DNA from: Akebia trifoliata
Lineage: Eukaryota > Streptophyta > Magnoliopsida > Ranunculales > Lardizabalaceae
Assembly: GCA_017979445.1 (NCBI GenBank)
Contig: JADQWC010000055.1
Location: forward strand, 1 to 64,000
Reading direction: 5' to 3'
DNA length: 64,000 nucleotides
Positions 57,437-64,000 of the stretch are shown here, one piece after another (positions within the stretch are counted from its first letter, which is position 1; every line of letters starts with the position of its first letter). The notes under the pieces were generated by a model, which saw only the letters and a program-made list of their open reading frames with translations, did not search any database and was not told the DNA's origin. The position numbers and the translations under genes were made by a program.

Positions 57437-59535
57437 TGTAGACACCCTATTTCTACATCTGCCTAATTCGACAATTCGTCACCTGGTTGCTGTGGATTCC
57501 TAATAATGAGTATAAAAGAACTCGAAGACTTGTGAGTACTGCTTGATTCCTTCTGTTTCTAGTCTTTTCATCCCCCCTACTCGTCACGATTTAACATAAA
57601 AAGTTACGCACACTTAGGATCGCTACATCTTACGCCCAACTTTGCAAGCACACACGCATAGGTTTGCTACATAGTGCGATAACTTAGAGACTACGCTATG
57701 CTAAGAAATTACAACCTCAAGACTTAGAAATAACCACACAGGGACTGAAAGAAAGCTCACGTTAAAATTCGTAAAAATCTGTAAAAATTAATAAAATGAC
57801 GAAAATATCCCTCATAAATTTAGGACCTTTGAAAAATCTCGAAAGTACCTCCATTGCACTCAGAATGCGATTTCAAGTCTAACGGAACCCAAATAGATGA
57901 AAAAAGAGAAATTTGTAAAAATTTGTAAAAAATTATCAAAATGATAAAAATACCCCTCATAAATTTCAGACCCCCGAAAAATCTTGAAAGCACCACCATT
58001 GCCCTCAAAATGTGATTTCGAGTCTAACGGGACCCGAATCAATGAAAACAGAAAAATTTAAGAAAAATCATAAGAAACTAACAAAATGATGAAAATGCCC
58101 CTTAATATCCAACTATAGAGACCCTGATCCTTAGGAAAATAAAATTCAAATAGAAAATTTAACTAAAAAAACATTTTAATTCAACTCAAATTTAAAATCA
58201 AAATCAAATTGAAAATTTAACTAAAATTTAACCAAGATCAAATTCAAATTCAAAATTTAACATCAATTTAAAATCAAAACTCAAGAAACCAATTAAAATA
58301 CAAAATCAAAATTAAGTTTAAATTAAAATTCAAGAAACCAATTAAAATACAAAATCAAAATCAAATTAAAAATCAAGTTAAAAATCATTCACCCAATTAA
58401 AAAGTAAAATTAAATCGAATCGATCAACCAATCAAAATAAAATAAAATCAACCAACAACAAATAATAAAATTCAAATTCAAATCTAACAATTGAAAGTCG
58501 AAATTTAAAATCAAATTGAAATTAATTAAACAATCAAAATTTAAAACCAAATGCAAATTTAAATTTAAATTAAAATATCAAATTAAAATTTAAAATCAAA
58601 ATGTCGATAAATCCGAAATTCAAACTCAAATAAAAAATTAAACCAATCAGAATTCAACGACAGTAAATTACCATAGTACGAGTAGCGTGGGATCCCTCTC
58701 CCATTCTGTTAAAAAGAAAATTCAAACAAACAAAAAAGAAGAAATAAAAACCCACGTTTTCCTCTTCTTCTCCAACACCAGCGTCCCCAACATCCCTCCC
58801 ACGTCCTTTCTCCCATCTATCCATAACCGCCCACACAACTCTCCCATATCTCCCATCTCCCCCTTCTCTCCCTCTCTCCTCTCTCATGTTTTGATGAGGA
58901 AGACCATTATAAAACATAAGGGGAGCAACGAATGTGAGGAGGTTTTTGGGCTGTCTTCCATTTAAACAAACTAAAAAATAAAACTGCTCCATCTTCTTCT
59001 CCGAAAAAAATCTGCAACTATCCTTTTCCTCGTCGACAAATTCAGCCACTATCTCACCTCCATTAAGGTCCCAAATTTTTTTCCTTTCACCATTAAACTC
59101 AACCTCCATTAACATCCCAATTGCCATCTCTTTTCACACACAAAAAAAAAAAAAAAACAGCAACCATCCAAAAATATTTTCTCATTTCTTTGGCTGCCAT
59201 TAAAAACTTGCAACTTTAAAAAGGCTTTTGCTTACTTTCTTTGGCTGCCATTAAACACCTGCAACTCCAAAAAAACTTTTTTTATTATTTTGTTGGCTGC
59301 AATTAAAAACCTGCAACTCAAAAAAAAAAATGCCTTCTTTGTTGCCCTCCAGAAAACGTTTTTTATTGCTGCATTCCATACATAAAAAAACTGCAATTCC
59401 ATTTCCCCCTTTCTCCATAAAAAGTCTGCAATCCATCTTCTTCTTCGATCAAAAAAAAATCTACACCCGATCAACGTTTTTCTTGGGCTGCCCAAGCTCC
59501 ATTAAAAAATCTGCATCTACACCAGGCTCTCTTCT

Positions 59536-59537
<2 letters not shown>

Positions 59538-59604
<67 letters not shown>
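59538..59604. repeat. (TA)n microsatellite
   Basis: A pure TA run of about 66 bp within the LTR of element 3. Confidence 0.9.
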
Positions 59605-59609
<5 letters not shown>

Positions 59610-60379
59610 AGCATTGGCTGTTATAGCCATTTTTTTGTCTTCATCATCTCCAACAGCCCACCTCTTTTTTTTTTTTTAATTCACGTGGTCTCCTCTTCCA
59701 ATAGATTTTCTACCTTGCATTCTTATTGCCCAACACACTTCTTCAGCAACGTCTCACAGTCTATTCTTTCCATCTTGTCTCCCTCATCTCATTCACATCA
59801 TAGCAATACAATCATTTCTACTGTCCAACCTCTTCATGCCGTTGCTACAATGCTTCTCTCTCTGCCCTCAACTCTCGTGTCTCCACAGCTACGAGTACTC
59901 ACAGGCCTTCGGGTTATATCTAAAGGGGTCAATTTGCTGTCTACGGTTCAATAGGTAAATCCATCCTTAGTTTATTTTATTTTGAATTCTCATTTTTTCC
60001 TTGTTTTTCATAATGCATCTTTTATATATTGATAGGACTAAGGGAATATCGTTTATGCAAATTCTTGTATTTTTTTATTTTATTTATTTATTTATTTAAT
60101 TTTATTTCGATAGACTTTGAATGTTTATGCATCCAAATTAATTCATTGATATTTGGGGTATACATGGCACTAATGACAATCTTCAAGTTTCCGAAATATT
60201 AGTGGATCGATTCGCTCATATTTTTTTGATTGATAGATTGATTGAATCAATTCACATATATCAAGTTGATGGACCGACTCATTGGGTATTAATATTTATC
60301 GGGTCCATTTGTCAATTTTGGATGTTATTTGGTCAACTCATTAATGTTGATAGTAATCTACTCATAAGTTTTTTTTTTT

Positions 60380-60950
60380 TTTTATGTACACGAAAGAAAA
60401 AAAATAAAAAATCGATTTTTCCAATAAAAATTGCGAGTCGACTCACTGATTTTGGGTACATTGGAAATTTAAATCGATTTTTTTTTTATAAAATAGATAT
60501 GTGAGTTAACTCAAAATGATTTTGGGTGCACGTGGCGATTTAAAAAAATCAAATTTCGTTGATTAAAAATTGTTGAAGTTGACTCACTGATTTTGTGTAC
60601 ATTGGAAATTTTAAAATAAAATTTTCTATGAAATGGGCACGTGAGCCAACTCATTGATTTTATGTATATTGAAGTCCCAAATAGAAATTTTCCTATGAAA
60701 TTGAGGATGCGAGTCGATTCACTAATTTTAATACACGTGGCAATTCAAAAAAATCGAATTTTTTTTATTAGAAATGTGTGGGTCAACTCATTAATTTAAT
60801 GTACGTAATGATTCAAAATCGAATTTTCTATTATAAAATGTCGTCAATGAGTCAATTCACTAATTTTGTATACGTGGCATTGAAAATTGATTTCATATTA
60901 TTCAAAATGTGACCGAATTGATCCATTAATTTTTGGTGCCACGTAAGTCT
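60380..60950 (+). repeat. diverged ~110-bp repeats with gagtcaactcactgatttt motif
   Basis: At least five loose copies of the series: gag-t-aactcactgattttgg, gtacattggaaattt, aaatcgaattttt. Spacing varies. Non-coding. Confidence 0.5.
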
Positions 60951-61336
60951 TATTAAATTGTGGGATTTCATTATGTGAAACTCAAGAATCTATGTAATTA
61001 TCTTAACCATAAGATTCGTTTGGCAAACCCGACATAAATCAATGATGATTGGATCATAGTCTTGACCATAATCTTATCCCGTTGACCGTAGGATATTTTT
61101 GGATCGCAGTAGAGACTGATCATCTTGATCAGGCGGGTTCGGTGCCTAACACCTTCCGAAACTCGTAATCTAACCTCTTACCCATTACTCGTGGACCAAC
61201 CTGATCCATTTTGGAGTTATCTATGGTTCCTAGACTTAAACTAGGTGGCGACTCCCTATTCCTTAAAAATCACCGAGATACGTAATCAAACCCCTATCTG
61301 CTATTTAGTGGATGACCCAAGATCGAGACGATTTCA

Positions 61337-61727
61337 ATGACAACTCCGTCAGAGAGATTTAGGGTCAAACTTGACCTCATCCAAGGCTATCCTTAGGTTG
61401 ACTTTTTCCTCGAGTCAACCCAATTGACTCAAAGAGACTTTTAGATTAGGCTAGATTTTGTTCTTTCTTTCATTAGCATGTGATTAGATATATTAAATTA
61501 TTTATCTCTATTGATTGATTTGATGATTAGATGTATTTGATTTGTATGATTAGATATTTACGAAAAACGTCCCGGGCGCACTTTGTCCCTTTCCACACAC
61601 TCACGAGCATGCATACTTATATTTGCATCATGTCTTGTCCTTATAAACCCAATAGCCAAATCTAAGCTAACCTGGTCCTTCGGGACATGGGGGACGTCCG
61701 TGAATGTTACAACTTCAGTACAGTACC
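61337..61727 (+). other. start of the interior of Ogre-like element 3
   Basis: Follows the degraded PBS. Contains gtcccgggcgcactttgtcc and gggacgtccgtgaatgttac, which correspond to the leader modules of elements 1 and 2. Cut at 61728 by element 4. Confidence 0.5.
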
Positions 61728-61878
61728 TGTAGACACCCCAATTTGCACAAACCCGTTAGGAAAACTCAAATTTTCTCGAATTAATTCGGGTGCCCATTCA
61801 CACTCATTTCCAAAAAAGAATGGTGACAACTCCAAACAATGTAGCATTGAGGTTCATGGCGAACATTTCATGTCTACA
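61728..61878 (+). repeat. 151-bp 5' LTR of element 4
   Basis: Start and end are inferred from TGTAGACA...TGTCTACA and the immediate PBS. The partner LTR is not in the window, so the length is provisional. Confidence 0.5.
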
Positions 61879-62576
61879 ACTTGGCGACTCCACTGGGGAA
61901 GAGTGGGTCCAAACCGATTTTACTTGGCCATTTGTTATTCTTTAAAAAATATCCAACTTTCTTTCTTGTTCTTACTTTTGTTTCTAACATGTTTGTTTAT
62001 TGATTGACTCCATTGTCTTTATTGTTTTCCTTTCTTTGTGAGAGTGCATGTAATATTTATTTCTTTACTTATTTTAATTCAAAGTTGCAAGGGTTGATAC
62101 ATATTTGTAATGCACTTGTACACATTCGATTTATAGCTCATTGCACAAACCACCTTCTCCTATTTTAAAATCTAACCCCGGATGTCGGTACTCTCAAGCC
62201 TCCTAGATTGTTCATTTGGGGAGGCGGGGAGGAGAACATCCACCTCAATCACCAACCTAAGAAGTATACATTTCAATGTGCATGGAGGTTTGAAGATTGA
62301 GTAACCTCAAACCACCTATAGCCGCATGCATCAAAATACGATTAAAGGCATAGGACACAAATGTCAAGATGTATCAACCCTTGGGTATCTTGTAGTCTTT
62401 TTTTTTTTTAGCCCTTAAAGGCAAAGTTGTAATGTCCAAAGGGGCAAAGTTGTATAGATTTTAGTTTTATTTTTTTTCTCCTTTATTTCCTTACATGTCC
62501 CCCTAGGTAAATGGGGAAATTTATATAGATATTTTTTATGCTTTGCATCATAAAAAAAAAAAAAAAAAAATTTGCG

Positions 62577-62655
62577 AAAATTAAGGTTCTGGTCCGTTTT
62601 TAAAGAGCGGACCAGTACAAAAGCTCTTCGGTCCGTTCATTAAAAACGGACCCTA

Positions 62656-62692
<37 letters not shown>
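62577..62692. repeat. GGTCCG fold-back next to a TA run
   Basis: Two short palindromes, ggtccgtttttaaag...cggacc and ggtccgttcattaaaaacggacc, lie within about 70 bp and can also pair with each other. A (TA)n run follows at about 62659-62692. Possibly a very small miniature element. Confidence 0.45.
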
Positions 62693-62695
<3 letters not shown>

Positions 62696-62960
62696 CTCAC
62701 TTTGTCCTTTACATCAATCTTGACAACTTTTCTCTTGGACTTTATTTTTCTTTTGAGTTTTAAGGCTTGAAAATAATTAAATACATCATTTCTATCGTTA
62801 AACTTAGGGCCTACCACTCGCTACTTTGTGTTTGATCCAAATGGAGGTCGCCTACACTCTACCTATCAAAATCGACATTCTACCTATCGAAATTGATCCC
62901 GACCCAATGTGACGTACTATCAACCTTACCATCATCCATCATCGAGGATTAACTTCAATC

Positions 62961-63665
62961 GAGTCCGTGACCCGTATCCACACCAAAATGGGTCCGTGAC
63001 CTATATCCATTTCCAAATGGGTCCATAACCCATACCCACTTCAAACTGGGTCTACGACCCATATCTACTTCAAATGGGTCAATGACCCATACCCACTTTC
63101 AATGGGTCCACGACCCATACCAACTTTCAAATGGGTCTACGACCCATATCCGCTTCAAATAGGTTCACGACCCATACCCACTTCCAAATGGATTCACGAC
63201 CCATATCCATTTCCAAATAGGTCCACAACCCATACCCACTTCAAACTGGGTCCACAACCCATATCCACTTTTAAATGGGTCCACGACCCATACCCACTTC
63301 CAAATGGGTTCACGACTCATCCATATCCAAATGGGTCCACGACTCATATCCATTTCCAATTGGGTCCACGACCCAAATACATATCCAATTGGGTCCACGA
63401 CTCACACCCACATAAAAAATGGGTCCACGACCCATATCCATATCCAAATGGGTCCATGACTCATATCCACTTCCAAATGGGTCCACGATCCGTATCCATA
63501 TCAAATTGGGTCCACGACCTATACCCACATCGAAAATGGGACCACGACCCATATCCACTTCCAATTGGGTCTACGACCCATATCCTTGTCCAAGGGGTCC
63601 ACGATCCACAGTCAGTTTAAGATCCTCCTGAGTTGGGTCCATATCCACGACCTATATCTTTTTCG
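62961..63665 (+). repeat. 29-bp minisatellite, about 24 copies
   Basis: The unit centres on gggtccacgacccatatcca followed by cttccaaat. Copies vary at several positions. Because 29 is not a multiple of three, the translated pattern cycles through three frames, and stop codons are rare. This gives long open frames on both strands that are not genes. Confidence 0.9.
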
Positions 63666-63739
63666 AGTCGGAACCACAACCTGTACCTAAGGCAAACTAG
63701 AGTTATCAGTTAATCTACCTTTACAAAATGTTTTTCCAG

Positions 63740-64000
63740 TTCCATGCTGACAAACCTTCTGTTCCGTGCCGATAAACCTCTAATTCCATGCTGACAAACC
63801 TCTGGCTCCGTGCCGATAAACTTCCAGCTCCGTGCTAACAAATCTTCAGCTCCGTGCTGATAAACCTCTGACTTTGTGCCGATGACCCTCCAGCCCCGTG
63901 CTGACAAACCTCCGGCTCCATGTTGATGAACCCTTGACTCCACATCGATAAACCTCCAGCTCCGTGCTGACAAACCTCCGGTTCCGTGCTGATGAACCTT
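63740..64000 (+). repeat. 22-bp minisatellite, about 12 copies, running off the window
   Basis: The unit is close to ctccgtgctgacaaacctcc followed by gg, with two main variants (gctgacaaac and gccgataaac) that partly alternate. The 87-codon minus-strand open frame over it is a by-product. Confidence 0.85.

Larger units (their letters stand above)
57437..61336 (+). repeat. 3.9-kb 5' LTR of Ogre-like element 3
   Basis: Starts TGTAGACACCCTATTTCTAC and ends GAGACGATTTCA, followed by a degraded PBS (ATGACAACTCCGTCAGAG). The U5 end (ctaggtggcgactccc near 61240) is related to that of elements 1 and 2. The LTR holds long AT-rich tracts of aaattaaaatcaaa repeats (58140-58660), a TATAAAA at 58909, a CT-rich transcribed-type region (58740-59500), a TA run (59538-59604) and a diverged array of about 110-bp units (60380-60950). 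Inserted in element 2 at 57437 (left flank CTGCA). Confidence 0.65.
53370..64000 (+). mobile_element. Ogre/Tat-like element 2, host of nested elements 3 and 4; right end off window
   Basis: The LTR 53370-55012 starts TGCAGACACC (one-base variant) and ends GGGCGTTTTCA, 1643 bp, with TATAAATA at 54395. PBS-like TGACGACTCCACTGGGGA follows at 55014. The interior to 57436 holds a 172-bp repeat array and the conserved leader seen in element 1. At 57437 it is interrupted by element 3. No gag or pol visible before that point. Left target-site candidate is GGAAG. Confidence 0.75.
61728..64000 (+). mobile_element. LTR element 4 with a 151-bp LTR and Ogre-type PBS; right end off window
   Basis: TGTAGACACCCC at 61728 opens a segment that ends TGTCTACA at 61878. 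The ends form an 8-bp perfect inverted repeat. CTTGGCGACTCCACTGGGGA (61880-61899) follows, the best-preserved PBS of this type in the window. Interior to 64000: a non-coding leader, a small fold-back (62577-62658), a TA run, and 29-bp and 22-bp minisatellites. No gag or pol before the edge. It is either a short-LTR relative or an element with an internally deleted LTR. Confidence 0.55.

Noticed and set aside
58654..59127. 157-codon minus-strand open frame in the LTR of element 3
   Set aside because: Its residues are biased (Phe, Glu, Gly runs) because it is antisense to a CT-rich LTR transcript leader. No conserved blocks.
63102..63973. Long open frames on both strands at the right end (172, 77, 84, 87 codons)
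   Set aside because: They run through 29-bp and 22-bp minisatellites in which stop codons are simply absent from the unit. There is no domain, start context or non-repeat sequence.

Overview
This window is plant nuclear DNA. It is AT-rich, dominated by retrotransposons and contains one recognisable host gene with canonical GT-AG introns. The sequence alone does not identify the species. The nearly 10-kb intron and deep nesting of elements fit a large, repeat-rich angiosperm genome.

Left part (1-19.3 kb): the last five coding exons of a host gene lie on the + strand (8237-8320, 18037-18131, 18226-18316, 18404-18550, 19216-19278). They join in phase and match the C-terminal end of plant nudix hydrolase 3, a nudix plus dipeptidyl-peptidase III (M49)-like protein (Arabidopsis NUDT3 type). 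Exon 1 of this set is separated from exon 2 by 9.7 kb of intron. That intron holds a complete but inactive Ty1/copia element (11880-16941), which splits an RTE-type LINE, and a probable LTR fragment. Two more copia fragments (1-3957, nested in 3958-5640), an RTE 3' end and a copia RNase H piece lie upstream of 8237, probably in another long intron. All clear copia elements here are antisense to the host gene.

Middle left (19.6-26.8 kb): directly downstream of the gene is a cluster of palindromic, TA-microsatellite-flanked miniature elements. They share one internal hairpin module but have different paired termini. Fragments of Ty3/gypsy LTRs follow.

Centre (26.77-42.92 kb): a roughly 16-kb Ty3/gypsy element of the Tat type on the + strand. 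It has two LTRs, a PBS-like segment, gag, protease, RT, RNase H, a second (archaeal-type) RNase H and integrase. A long antisense gene for a plant-mobile-domain (PMD) protein, a 149-bp tandem repeat and a polypurine tract follow before the 3' LTR. The coding regions are broken by stops and frameshifts.

Right part (42.9-64 kb): a non-coding Ogre/Tat-like element (43890-50826) with a perfect 5-bp target duplication GATGC and a heavily truncated 3' LTR. Next comes a minus-strand chromovirus fragment (51085-53369). It is interrupted by a second Ogre-like element (53370), which is interrupted by a third (57437), which is interrupted by a fourth (61728) that runs off the window. The fourth carries two minisatellites.

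Apart from the nudix gene, nothing in the window looks like a working cellular gene. Most elements are decayed, so the open frames listed inside them are remnants.
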